DNA of 17,045 nt from Nitrospirae bacterium GWC2_56_14. Its GTDB lineage: Bacteria > Nitrospirota > UBA9217. The translations under genes and the position numbers were made by a program. The stretch is from the NCBI GenBank assembly GCA_001803705.1, contig MHDY01000157.1, forward strand, positions 1 to 17,045, given 5' to 3'. The notes under the pieces are model-generated. The model had not been told where the DNA came from, made no database searches, and saw only the letters and a program-made list of their open reading frames with translations. Every line of letters begins with the position of its first letter. The first letter of the stretch is position 1. Below, one piece after another: positions 1 to 6,803 of this stretch.

Positions 1-201
1 CTCAAGCGCTTTGATCGAAGCATCATCAACGAGCACGACCTTGATGGTGCTGGGGGGGATTTTGTCCGACCGGAAGATTTTTGATTTTGCATCAAAAGCG
101 AAGAGGTCGGGTTTCTCAAATGCACCATATGAGTAAGCGAGGATAGTGATGGTAAATACAAGGAGAGAAATAAAAAAGGCGATGAGGATTTTTTTTATCA
201 T
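1..201 (-). CDS. CHASE2-domain membrane sensor protein, N-terminal fragment
   Basis: Only the first 67 codons are inside the window; the gene runs off the left edge. The reading frame opens with an ATG at 199-201, a positively charged start (MIKKI) and one strongly hydrophobic segment at about residues 5-24. It then has a stretch ending in IKVVLVDDASIKALE. A single N-terminal membrane helix followed by an F-x-x-K/DxLFxFDAK pattern and a V-V-x-V-D-D-x-S-I strand is the usual opening of CHASE2 extracytoplasmic sensor domains. These normally sit in front of an adenylate/guanylate cyclase, histidine kinase or serine/threonine kinase domain, and the output domain is not visible here. No strong Shine-Dalgarno sequence precedes the ATG. 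The family call rests on pattern similarity over a short stretch. Confidence 0.65.
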   Translation of the reverse strand, partial: MIKKILIAFFISLLVFTITILAYSYGAFEKPDLFAFDAKSKIFRSDKIPPSTIKVVLVDDASIKALE

Positions 202-256
202 AAAGATTCTATCGCCTTTTGAGCCCTGAGGAGGATTTTACTGGTGTGGTCACGGC

Positions 257-288
257 GACATTCTGTCTGTTCGACAGAAAATACTGTC
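257..288. repeat. Cluster of GACAG/CTGTC inverted half-sites upstream of the CHASE2 gene
   Basis: Plus-strand half-sites are GACA (257-260), CTGTC (263-267), GACAG (273-277) and CTGTC (284-288). The central pair extends to a perfect 7-bp stem, TTCTGTC (261-267) with GACAGAA (273-279). The array lies 56-87 bases upstream of the CHASE2 gene start, so it could be an operator array or a structured leader; the sequence does not decide between them. Confidence 0.4.
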
Positions 289-443
289 ACGCACCATGAA
301 TAAGTGTAGCATCATTTTGCAAAAAATTCTACTTTTTTTGGCTTCACTGTCTCTTTTTTTCCACGGACTCAATGCTACAAATGAACAACAGTTATTGACG
401 GTAAATTTAACAATATTAAACCAGCATGGATGAGAACAGGGGG

Positions 444-464
444 AAAGCCGGCACAGCCGGGCTT
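444..464 (-). terminator. Possible weak terminator after lpdA
   Basis: Read on the minus strand, a CCGGC/GCCGG stem with a 3-base loop is extended by three more pairs across one bulged C. It is followed by only three U residues and then a C run. It sits about 30 bases beyond the lpdA stop, as expected for a terminator, but the poor U-tract makes this a weak call. Confidence 0.3.
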
Positions 465-494
465 CATTCCATGCCCGCATAGCCCCTGATGCCT

Positions 495-1901
495 TCAAGC
501 TGGATGGTTTTCCGGTTTCGGCATATGAATGGCCGTGCCATGAACGTCCTCGGCTGCCTCCATCACCGCTTCAGCCAGCGTAGGATGGGCATGGATCATC
601 TGTCCAAGCTGCATCGACGTTGCCCCCATCCTGATCGCCAGAGCACCTTCATGGACGAGGTCTGCTGCATGGGCTCCGCAGAGATGCACACCGAGGACCC
701 TGTCGGAAGCAGCATCGGAGATCACTTTCGCCATCCCGGTAATCTCGCCCATGGCATGCGCTTTGCCAAGCCCGCGGAACGGGAACCGGCCGACCTTATA
801 CGCGATCCCCTGTTCCCTGGCCTGTTGTTCCCTGATGCCGACACTGCCGATCTCAGGCATTGTGAAAATCCCCGCCGGCACCACGGTGTAATCCATCTGT
901 TCATTCCCGCCAAGGATATTATTCACCGCAACCAGACCCTGCCGTGAGGCAACATGGGCCAGCATGATCCGGCCGGTCACATCTCCGACAGCGTAAATGC
1001 CCTTTTTGTTCGTTTCCATCCTCTCGTTCACAAGGATCTCGCCCCGACTGCCCGTTGTAACACCCGCAGCCTCAAGGCCGAGATTCTCTGAATTCACGTG
1101 ACGGCCGATCGAAACAAGGATTGCCTCGGTCTTTATTTCCTGGCCGTTTGAGAGCACTGCGGTCATCATGCCGTCAATGCCTTTTGCTACGGACACTACC
1201 TTCACATTCAAGAGGAGCCTGATCTTCGCCTTTTTAAACTCGCGCTCCATAATAGCGGACAGTTCTTCATCCTCTGTTGACAACGCATGAGGCGTCATTT
1301 CCGCTATGGTCACTTCAGCGCCGAAGGTCCGGTAGATGAAAGCAAATTCGCTGCCGATCACGCCTGCCCCGACAATGAGAAGGCTTTTCGGTATTTTCTT
1401 CAGCTGGACCGCGTCGTCGCTGGTCATCACCTGCTCCCCGTCAAAAGGGAAACCGGCCAATTTCGCAGGACGCGAACCCGTGGCGAGAATAACGTTGTCC
1501 GATGGGACATCGACGATCGAACCGTCTTTTCTCACAACGCGAACGAGCTCATTTGAAATCAATGAACCGTGCCCTTCCATAAGCGTGACACCCCAGCTTT
1601 TCAGCAATCCGCGGATGCCTTTTATCTGTGTAGAGACGACCTTGTCCTTTCGCTCCCGTATCCTTGACAGATTAAAGCTCACCGGACCGGTCACTTCGAC
1701 GCCGAACTCTTCCGCACGTCTGGTGAGCTCCAGCGCCTCTGCAGATGCAATGAGCGTCTTCGTCGGTATGCAGCCCCAGTTGAGGCAGGTCCCGCCAACT
1801 TCGGCATTTTCGACCACGGTCACCTGCGCTCCTTTTTGAGCAGCCCGGATCGCGGCCACGTAGCCGCCCGGACCTGCACCTATGATCGTCAACTTTACCA
1901 T
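495..1901 (-). CDS. lpdA: Dihydrolipoyl dehydrogenase (E3)
   Basis: FAD-dependent disulfide oxidoreductase that reoxidises dihydrolipoyl groups with NAD+, acting as L protein of the glycine cleavage system or E3 of 2-oxoacid dehydrogenases. From the chosen start (MVKLTII) it is 468 residues, the normal family length. Visible: FAD-binding GAGPGGYVAA at 8-17, redox-active disulfide GGTCLNWGCIPTK with C39 and C44, NAD-binding GAGVIGSEFA, the second FAD motif AVGDVTG, and the C-terminal dimer-interface HAHPTLAEA carrying the catalytic His439/Glu444 pair. The start at 1901 lies 7 bases after GGGAGG; the preceding ATG at 1904 is also possible. The open frame reaches 1988, but that extension has no ribosome binding site and precedes the Rossmann fold. 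It follows gcvH by 171 bases with a terminator-like hairpin between them, so it is probably not simply co-transcribed. Confidence 0.95.
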   Translation of the reverse strand: MVKLTIIGAGPGGYVAAIRAAQKGAQVTVVENAEVGGTCLNWGCIPTKTLIASAEALELTRRAEEFGVEVTGPVSFNLSRIRERKDKVVSTQIKGIRGLLKSWGVTLMEGHGSLISNELVRVVRKDGSIVDVPSDNVILATGSRPAKLAGFPFDGEQVMTSDDAVQLKKIPKSLLIVGAGVIGSEFAFIYRTFGAEVTIAEMTPHALSTEDEELSAIMEREFKKAKIRLLLNVKVVSVAKGIDGMMTAVLSNGQEIKTEAILVSIGRHVNSENLGLEAAGVTTGSRGEILVNERMETNKKGIYAVGDVTGRIMLAHVASRQGLVAVNNILGGNEQMDYTVVPAGIFTMPEIGSVGIREQQAREQGIAYKVGRFPFRGLGKAHAMGEITGMAKVISDAASDRVLGVHLCGAHAADLVHEGALAIRMGATSMQLGQMIHAHPTLAEAVMEAAEDVHGTAIHMPKPENHPA

Positions 1902-2010
1902 CATGCGTCCTCCCTGCAGTTCATCGGCGTATTTGCATACCCCACGCAGAACCTGATCATGACGCCAGTGCTGCCTGGTGTTCATCATTCAGGCGATATA
2001 CGCGCCAATA

Positions 2011-2040
2011 GAAAAAGGAGAGTATGCACTCTCCCTTTTC
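2011..2040 (-). terminator. Intrinsic terminator of gcvH
   Basis: On the minus strand a GGAGAGT stem (arms 2028-2034 and 2017-2023, loop 2024-2027) is followed directly by five U residues (2012-2016). The flanking bases extend the helix further with one G-U pair. It begins 33 bases after the gcvH stop and separates gcvH from lpdA. Confidence 0.75.
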
Positions 2041-2072
2041 CTTCAATAACAATTATCGGTCACTCACCGGGA

Positions 2073-2462
2073 CTATTTTTCTTCTTCCTCTTTCAAGAAC
2101 TTTTCATACTCAGCCTTGCTCATGAGGTCGCCCACTTCGGTCGGGTCGCTCATCTCGACCACAACGAGCCAGCCGTTGCCGTAGGGGTCCTCATTGATGA
2201 TCTCGGGAGAATCAGCAAGGTCTTCATTGATCTCAACGACCGTACCCGTGATCGGACTGACCACCGGCGAAGTCGCTTTCGTCGACTCGATCTCGGACAG
2301 TTCGGAATCGGCGTCTACCTCTGTATCAACCTCGGGGAGGTCTACATACACGATATCGCCGAGCTGTTCCTGCGCAAAATCACTGATACCGATGGTTGCG
2401 CGCTTGCCTTCAACCCGCACCCAGGAATGTTCTCTATGATATTTTATATCGTCTGGATTCAT
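2073..2462 (-). CDS. gcvH: Glycine cleavage system H protein
   Basis: Lipoyl carrier protein that shuttles the aminomethyl group from the P protein to the T protein and is reoxidised by the L protein. It has 129 residues, the normal length. The lipoylation motif EIESTKA is present with the target lysine at position 62, followed by the P-V-SP-I-TG-x-V-V-E-I-N turn typical of the lipoyl fold, and then the conserved PYGNGWLV stretch. The acidic tail (KEEEEK) is unusual but harmless. The ATG is preceded by GGAGGT with a 5-base gap. It has its own sigma-70 promoter at 2503-2531 and a terminator at 2011-2040. gcvP and gcvT are not in the window. The protein may alternatively act in lipoate relay, but the glycine cleavage role is the simplest call. 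It ends in TAG. Confidence 0.95.
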   Translation of the reverse strand: MNPDDIKYHREHSWVRVEGKRATIGISDFAQEQLGDIVYVDLPEVDTEVDADSELSEIESTKATSPVVSPITGTVVEINEDLADSPEIINEDPYGNGWLVVVEMSDPTEVGDLMSKAEYEKFLKEEEEK

Positions 2463-2502
2463 TTTGTACCTCCATGATGATTAGCTGGCAAGAATGAGTT
2501 TG

Positions 2503-2531
2503 TTTTTATCCTATGCGCCTTGTTTTGTCAA
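2503..2531 (-). promoter_or_regulatory. Sigma-70 promoter of gcvH
   Basis: On the minus strand: TTGACA (2526-2531), a 17-base spacer, then TAAAAA (2503-2508). The -35 is a perfect consensus and the -10 matches four of six. It is placed about 40 bases upstream of the gcvH ATG and just after the rnf operon terminator. Confidence 0.7.
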
Positions 2532-2563
2532 GCAAAAATATAGTCGCAACATGGCATTGCAGA

Positions 2564-2593
2564 ATAAAAAAAGGGATGCGAAAACGCATCCCC
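2564..2593 (-). terminator. Strong intrinsic terminator of the rnf operon
   Basis: Minus-strand stem GGGATGCG/CGCATCCC (2585-2592 with 2573-2580), a TTTT loop, then seven U residues (2566-2572). It lies 50 bases beyond the rnfB stop and is a textbook rho-independent terminator. Confidence 0.92.
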
Positions 2594-2642
2594 GGGAACA
2601 GCGTAAATTTCCTTCTGCAGGTGCTCGATCTGCAAATTTCCG

Positions 2643-3797
2643 TTAAGCCCCTGCAGACACGGTTGCCTGCTTTCCCGTCACCTGCTGTGCGGCAGCGATC
2701 ATGTCAATGGCCTTTTTCGGGCAGCGCGCAGCGCACATCCCGCAACCGATGCACTTTGACTGATCGACGACATGAACCGCATTCGGATCGCCGGAAATAG
2801 CATTCACCGGGCAGACCTTGGCACAGACATCGATGCCGGCGCACTTGGCAGGATCGATCTGCGCCTTGAGGCGCACGGGAATGTAATCATAGATCGCCTT
2901 GGTGGGGCATTTTTTAACGCAGAGACCGCAGACGATGCACTTGCTGTGATCGATGCGCGCCAGGTTGTTGTCGATCTTGATCGCCTCAACCGGGCAGGTT
3001 CGGACACAGATGCCGCAGGCGATGCATCCGACCTGGCATTTCTTCTTGACATCGATCCCCTTGTCCCTGCTGTGACAGCTGATCACGACCGCTTTGGACT
3101 CCACTGCCAGTTCGATCACCTGCTTGGGACAAGCGGCAACACACTTGCCGCAGGCCGTGCACTTTTCTTTACTGATGATCGGCAGGTTATCAGCGCTCAT
3201 CGTGATCGCGTCAAAGGGACAGGCGCGCATGCACGTTGCATATCCCAGGCAGCCGTATTCGCACGATTTATCGCCCCCTGCGGCCAATACTGCGGCAGTG
3301 CAATCCTGTACTCCGGTATAGATGAATTTCCGCTGACTGAGGCTCTTCCCTCCCTGACAGAAGACCCGCGCGATCTTGGGTTCGACTTTTTCCGCTTTTT
3401 TGCCGGTTATATCGGCGATCTTTTCAGCCACTGCCGCCTTGCCGGGAGCGCACAGGTTCACGGCAACATCCGGATTGCCCACGACATTCTCAGCGTAGCC
3501 CATGCAGCCGGCGAATCCGCAAGCGCCGCAATTGGCGCCTGGCAGGGTCTCGCGGACCAGGTCCACCTTGGGATCGGTCTTTACGACAAACCGCGCTGCA
3601 ACGATGGCGAGCGCCACGCCGAAGACGACGCCCAGTGCGGCAAGCACCACGAGGCCGAAGACGACATACTCCCAGGGTACTTTTTCAAGTGTTTCCACCG
3701 ACCCGCCGACACCGACCAGAGGCACCAGTTTGTTGGCGAAGATGTGCACCGCCCGGGAGAGTATCTGAATCAGAAGACCGCTTAATTGTTCATACAT
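2643..3797 (-). CDS. rnfB: Rnf complex subunit RnfB, multi-cluster ferredoxin-type subunit
   Basis: Electron-entry subunit of the Rnf ferredoxin:NAD+ oxidoreductase; it takes electrons from reduced ferredoxin. It has 384 residues. A membrane helix spans about 44-66, preceded by about 43 residues not found in short RnfB forms. The Fes domain follows with C90, C93, C98 and C116 (GANCGACGFAGC). Then come six ferredoxin-type motifs: C179-C183-C189-C193, C213-C216-C219-C223, C258-C261-C264-C268, C287-C290-C293-C297, C319-x-C325-C329 and C349-C352-C355-C359. This is the long, many-cluster type of RnfB. The fifth motif is unusual: its second cysteine is replaced by Ile322. The ATG is preceded by GAAGGT at an 8-base gap. 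It is the last gene of the operon, followed by a strong terminator. Confidence 0.95.
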   Translation of the reverse strand: MYEQLSGLLIQILSRAVHIFANKLVPLVGVGGSVETLEKVPWEYVVFGLVVLAALGVVFGVALAIVAARFVVKTDPKVDLVRETLPGANCGACGFAGCMGYAENVVGNPDVAVNLCAPGKAAVAEKIADITGKKAEKVEPKIARVFCQGGKSLSQRKFIYTGVQDCTAAVLAAGGDKSCEYGCLGYATCMRACPFDAITMSADNLPIISKEKCTACGKCVAACPKQVIELAVESKAVVISCHSRDKGIDVKKKCQVGCIACGICVRTCPVEAIKIDNNLARIDHSKCIVCGLCVKKCPTKAIYDYIPVRLKAQIDPAKCAGIDVCAKVCPVNAISGDPNAVHVVDQSKCIGCGMCAARCPKKAIDMIAAAQQVTGKQATVSAGA

Positions 3798-3856
3798 GGT
3801 TTTGCACCTTCAGTTTAATTAGACATGCACGGCGGCGTTGCTGTTCCGCATTCATC

Positions 3857-4441
3857 CTACAGCGTGATCATTCCAGAAAAACCTAAAAAAGCGAGGGCGA
3901 TGAGCCCCGTAAGAACAAAGGAGATCGGAAGTCCCTGGAAGGATTTCGGCACGTCGGCAAGTTCCAGTTTTTCACGAATGCTTGCCATGATAATAAGGGC
4001 AAGGCTGAAACCGAGCCCCGAGCCAAGGGCCAGCGCCATGCTTTCGAACAGGCTGTAATGCTCTTCGGCATTGATAAGCGGCACTGCCAGGATAATGCAG
4101 TTCGTCACGATCAGCGCGAGGTAGATCCCCAGTTTGTAGTAGAGCGCAGGCGTGACCTTCTTCATGATCGTGTCCGCCGCCTGCACGAATGCGGCCACCA
4201 CCCCGATGAAAATGACGATCTTCAAAAATCCCAGGTGGAACGGGATCATGACATATTCATAGATCACCCAGTTCAGCGCGGCGCCGATCAGCATCACCGC
4301 CGTAAAGGTAAAGCTCATCCCGATGGAAGTCTCCATCTTCTTGGTCACGCCGAAGAAGATGCAGAGGCCGAGATAGCGGGAAAAAACAAAGTTATTGATG
4401 AGCGCCGATGCTATGAATATGGTTAATACATGTTCCCACAT
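3857..4441 (-). CDS. rnfA: Rnf complex membrane subunit RnfA
   Basis: Integral membrane subunit, 194 residues, about six hydrophobic segments, homologous to NqrE. The family hallmark SALINNFVFSRYLGLC is present with Cys27, and the second hallmark LALIVTNCIIL carries Cys115. These two residues, with two from RnfE, are known in the Nqr/Rnf family to hold a [2Fe-2S] cluster in the membrane. Both are intact here. A GGGGGG run four bases before the ATG may serve as the ribosome binding site. It follows rnfE after 93 bases, and that gap is filled by an imperfect palindromic repeat (4461-4531), unlike the tight spacing elsewhere in the operon. It ends in TAG. Confidence 0.96.
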   Translation of the reverse strand: MWEHVLTIFIASALINNFVFSRYLGLCIFFGVTKKMETSIGMSFTFTAVMLIGAALNWVIYEYVMIPFHLGFLKIVIFIGVVAAFVQAADTIMKKVTPALYYKLGIYLALIVTNCIILAVPLINAEEHYSLFESMALALGSGLGFSLALIIMASIREKLELADVPKSFQGLPISFVLTGLIALAFLGFSGMITL

Positions 4442-4460
4442 AATACCCCCCGATAAAACT

Positions 4461-4531
4461 ATTGCGGATTTCGGATTGTGGATTTCAGATTCAGGTTGTT
4501 AATCCGCAATCCGAAATCAACAATCCGCAAT
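4461..4531. repeat. Imperfect palindromic intergenic repeat inside the rnf operon
   Basis: ATTGCGGATT (4461-4470) is the exact inverse of AATCCGCAAT (4522-4531). The inner arm TTTCGGATTGTGGATT pairs with AATCCGCAATCCGAAA (4501-4516) except for one G-T pair. The core AATCCGCAAT also occurs directly at 4501-4510, and again in the intergenic region near 9691. It fills the rnfE-rnfA gap and could fold into a long hairpin in the mRNA. It has no U-tract, so it is not an obvious terminator. Confidence 0.7.
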
Positions 4532-4534
4532 TGA

Positions 4535-5164
4535 TTAGTGTCCTCCGCCGCCACCGCCGGTACCGCCGAAGAATTTCCGGTCGATCCAGTTCAGCCAGCC
4601 CATCATGAGACCCATGGCAAAGAACCCTCCCGTGGGAAGGATCATGATCAGGAGCGGCTTTGAATCCAGGATCTGGTAGCCCCAGAGAGAACCTTTGCCG
4701 AGAAATTCCCTGAAAACGCCAAGCATCACAAGAGCAAGAAGAAACCCCATGCCCATGGCGGCGCCGTCCACGATGGACGGGAGCAGTTTGTTCTTGCTGG
4801 CGAACATCTCCGCGCGGGAAAGCACGATGGCAAAGGCAACGATGAGCATGATGTAGAGGCCCATCTGTTTGTACACGTCCCGCGCAAAGGCGGCCATCAC
4901 GAGATCGGTCACCGTGACCCAGGTGGCGATGATGAACATGTAGGAAGGGATGCGGACTTTCGGATTGATATAGTTTCTGAGAAGGGAAACCGTGCCGTTC
5001 ACCATGATCATGACGAAGAACACGGCAACTCCCATGAGGAAGCCGTTCTTCACTCCGCTGGTAACGGCCACTGCCGGACAGAGGGAGAGCGCCAGGCGGA
5101 AGACCGGGTTCTCGCCGAAGATGCCGTTCTTGATAATGGTCCCGTAATTGACGTCATTGCTCAT
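4535..5164 (-). CDS. rnfE: Rnf complex membrane subunit RnfE
   Basis: Integral membrane subunit homologous to NqrD, 209 residues, about six hydrophobic segments. Family features are clear: NPVFRLALSLCPAVAVT with Cys29, INPKVRIPSYMFIIATWVT, and SRAEMFASKN. In the family the stretch before SRAE/GRAE normally reads I-V-x-N-C-x-I-L; here it is LIVAFAIVL, so the second conserved membrane cysteine is alanine (position 112). With RnfA this cysteine would normally help hold a [2Fe-2S] cluster. The C-terminus is a glycine-rich tail (GGTGGGGGGH). The start overlaps the rnfG stop by four bases (ATGA), indicating translational coupling. Confidence 0.95.
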   Translation of the reverse strand: MSNDVNYGTIIKNGIFGENPVFRLALSLCPAVAVTSGVKNGFLMGVAVFFVMIMVNGTVSLLRNYINPKVRIPSYMFIIATWVTVTDLVMAAFARDVYKQMGLYIMLIVAFAIVLSRAEMFASKNKLLPSIVDGAAMGMGFLLALVMLGVFREFLGKGSLWGYQILDSKPLLIMILPTGGFFAMGLMMGWLNWIDRKFFGGTGGGGGGH

Positions 5165-5754
5165 TTCGCCACCCCCTGTGCAGCCATCTTGACCCCCGAG
5201 CCATACTTATCAACGAGCGTCTGCACTGCGTCCTTCACGCCGTTCGTGACCGCACGGCTCGATATGGTAGCACCCGAAATGGCCTGGATGTTCTCGGTTG
5301 TCTCCGATTTGAGGAGAACGATCTGGGAAAGTGCCTTGCCCTTGAACTGATCGAGGAACAACTTACGGTCCTCCACCTGATCGCCCAGACCCGGGGTCTC
5401 GCCATGGTGCAGGATCTTCACATCCTTGATCTTCAGGTCCGTATCCATTGACACGAGCATCGCGATATAACTTGAATATCCCTTTCCGGCGGTGCTCGAG
5501 ATGTAGGCTACCGGCTTTCCACTGGACGTTGCCAGGTAATACTCGTAGGGTTTGCCGTGGCTGCTGGTCCAGTTTCCCGCAGGCAGAATGGGATCGGTCG
5601 CATCGGGCGCCATTTCTTTGAGCGCCTCTTCTTTTTCCTTCTTTTCGGCGATAAATCTCACCGGCGACGTATACTTGTAGGTGACCCCCATGATCAGGCC
5701 CGCGGCGATAAAGATCGCGACGAGACTCAGGGTTATTTTCAACATCTCCTTCAT
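5161..5754 (-). CDS. rnfG: Rnf complex FMN-bearing subunit RnfG
   Basis: Membrane-anchored, periplasm-facing flavoprotein subunit, 197 residues. One N-terminal helix (about 6-26) is followed by a soluble FMN-binding domain. The GETPGLGDQ motif and the covalent flavinylation motif ISGATISS are intact; by family knowledge the threonine at position 163 carries FMN, attached by an ApbE-type transferase that is not in this window. The start overlaps the rnfD stop by four bases and its stop overlaps the rnfE start by four bases, so D-G-E form a tightly coupled block. Confidence 0.96.
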   Translation of the reverse strand: MKEMLKITLSLVAIFIAAGLIMGVTYKYTSPVRFIAEKKEKEEALKEMAPDATDPILPAGNWTSSHGKPYEYYLATSSGKPVAYISSTAGKGYSSYIAMLVSMDTDLKIKDVKILHHGETPGLGDQVEDRKLFLDQFKGKALSQIVLLKSETTENIQAISGATISSRAVTNGVKDAVQTLVDKYGSGVKMAAQGVAK

Positions 5755-6782
5755 TTCTTCACCCCCTTGGCCTCGGCCTTGCCGAAGACCGGGCTCCGCA
5801 TGCCCCGGTCAAGGAGCGGCGCAAAGCAGTTCATCAGGAGGATCGCGAACATGACGCCTTCCGGATACCCTCCCTTGAGGCGGATCAGCACGGTCAGCGC
5901 CCCGCAGGAAATGCCGAACAGTACCTGCGCGCTGCGGACCGAGGGGCCGGTGACGTAATCCGTTGCCATGAAGAATGCGCCGAGGATAAGGCCTCCCGAC
6001 ATCATGTGGAAGATGGCGTCGCCCGTCATGAGCCCTTCCTTGCCGCCGAACAGCCAGGAAAGGATACCGACCGTCGCAATGAAAGGCAGCGGAACATGCC
6101 AGGTTATGTACCGTTTCATCAGAAGAAATGCCGCTCCCAGCAGGAGCATGATCACCGACGTTTCACCCAGGGACCCCGCACGGTTGCCCAGGAACAGGTC
6201 CTGATACAAGGCGGCCTTGGTGTGAAAAACCTCGAGGAGTTTTGCCATGCCTTCTTCTTTCAACAGCACCAAAGGCGTGGCAGTGGTCTTTGCGTCCATG
6301 GCCATGACCCGCATGGTGGGCTCCACGTAGGTGGTCATCAACTTGGGGAAACTGATCAGGACAAAAGCCCTGCCGATGAGTGCTGGATTGAAAATGTTGA
6401 ACCCGAGGCCGCCGAAGAGGTGTTTGGTAATGACAATGGCGACAAAGGACCCGACCGCCGGGATGTACAGGGGTACATTTGCAGGAAGGTTCATGGCAAG
6501 GAGCAAGCCTGTGAGGAATGCGCTGCCGTCGGTGATGGTGATTGGTTTCTTCAACATCCACTGTACCGCGGCCTCGGAGACCATTGACGAGATGAGGCAG
6601 ACAAGCATGACCAGGATGGCCGGCATGCCGAAGTAATAGACCGACATGAGCGTTGCCGGAAGAAGCGCGCCGCTTACCGTCCACATGATCTTCGCGGTGC
6701 TTTCCGTATCGTGCACGTGCGGCCCGATTGAGACGATCAGCTTCCGTGGCTCTTTTGGTTGTTCCTTTGCAGGTGCTTCCAT
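5751..6782 (-). CDS. rnfD: Rnf complex membrane subunit RnfD
   Basis: Large integral membrane subunit homologous to NqrB, 343 residues, with a short soluble N-terminus and about nine to ten hydrophobic segments. Family signatures: SIGPHVHDTEST near the start, TDGSAFLTGLLLAMNLP (about 84-100), GGLGFNIFNPALIGRAF (about 124-140) and ATDYVTGP in the C-terminal half. The covalent FMN site, usually S-G-A-T followed by P-L, reads TTATPL at 166-171: the acceptor threonine is kept (T169) but the glycine is replaced by threonine. It starts 21 bases after the rnfC stop, with GGAG upstream. Confidence 0.95.
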   Translation of the reverse strand: MEAPAKEQPKEPRKLIVSIGPHVHDTESTAKIMWTVSGALLPATLMSVYYFGMPAILVMLVCLISSMVSEAAVQWMLKKPITITDGSAFLTGLLLAMNLPANVPLYIPAVGSFVAIVITKHLFGGLGFNIFNPALIGRAFVLISFPKLMTTYVEPTMRVMAMDAKTTATPLVLLKEEGMAKLLEVFHTKAALYQDLFLGNRAGSLGETSVIMLLLGAAFLLMKRYITWHVPLPFIATVGILSWLFGGKEGLMTGDAIFHMMSGGLILGAFFMATDYVTGPSVRSAQVLFGISCGALTVLIRLKGGYPEGVMFAILLMNCFAPLLDRGMRSPVFGKAEAKGVKK

Positions 6783-6803
6783 TCGGTTGACTCCTTCAAT
6801 CGT

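Larger units (their letters stand above)
202..494. other. Intergenic region between lpdA and the CHASE2 gene
   Basis: About 290 bases with no convincing gene. The only open frame (250-498, minus) is low-complexity in composition, has no ribosome binding site and resembles no family. The region holds a cluster of GACAG/CTGTC inverted repeats at 257-288 and a weak GC hairpin at 444-464 downstream of lpdA. I could not define a good sigma-70 promoter for the CHASE2 gene. Confidence 0.6.

Noticed and set aside
250..498. Small minus-strand open frame between lpdA and the CHASE2 gene
   Set aside because: It starts just inside the lpdA end, has no ribosome binding site, and its composition (many Cys, Arg, Trp, Phe) is unlike a real small protein.
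1905..1988. 28-residue N-terminal extension of lpdA
   Set aside because: No ribosome binding site at 1988. The FAD-binding fold begins right after the 1901 start, which has GGGAGG at correct spacing.
2772..3785. Long plus-strand open frame opposite rnfB
   Set aside because: It is a shadow of rnfB on the other strand; the minus frame has clear Fe-S motifs.
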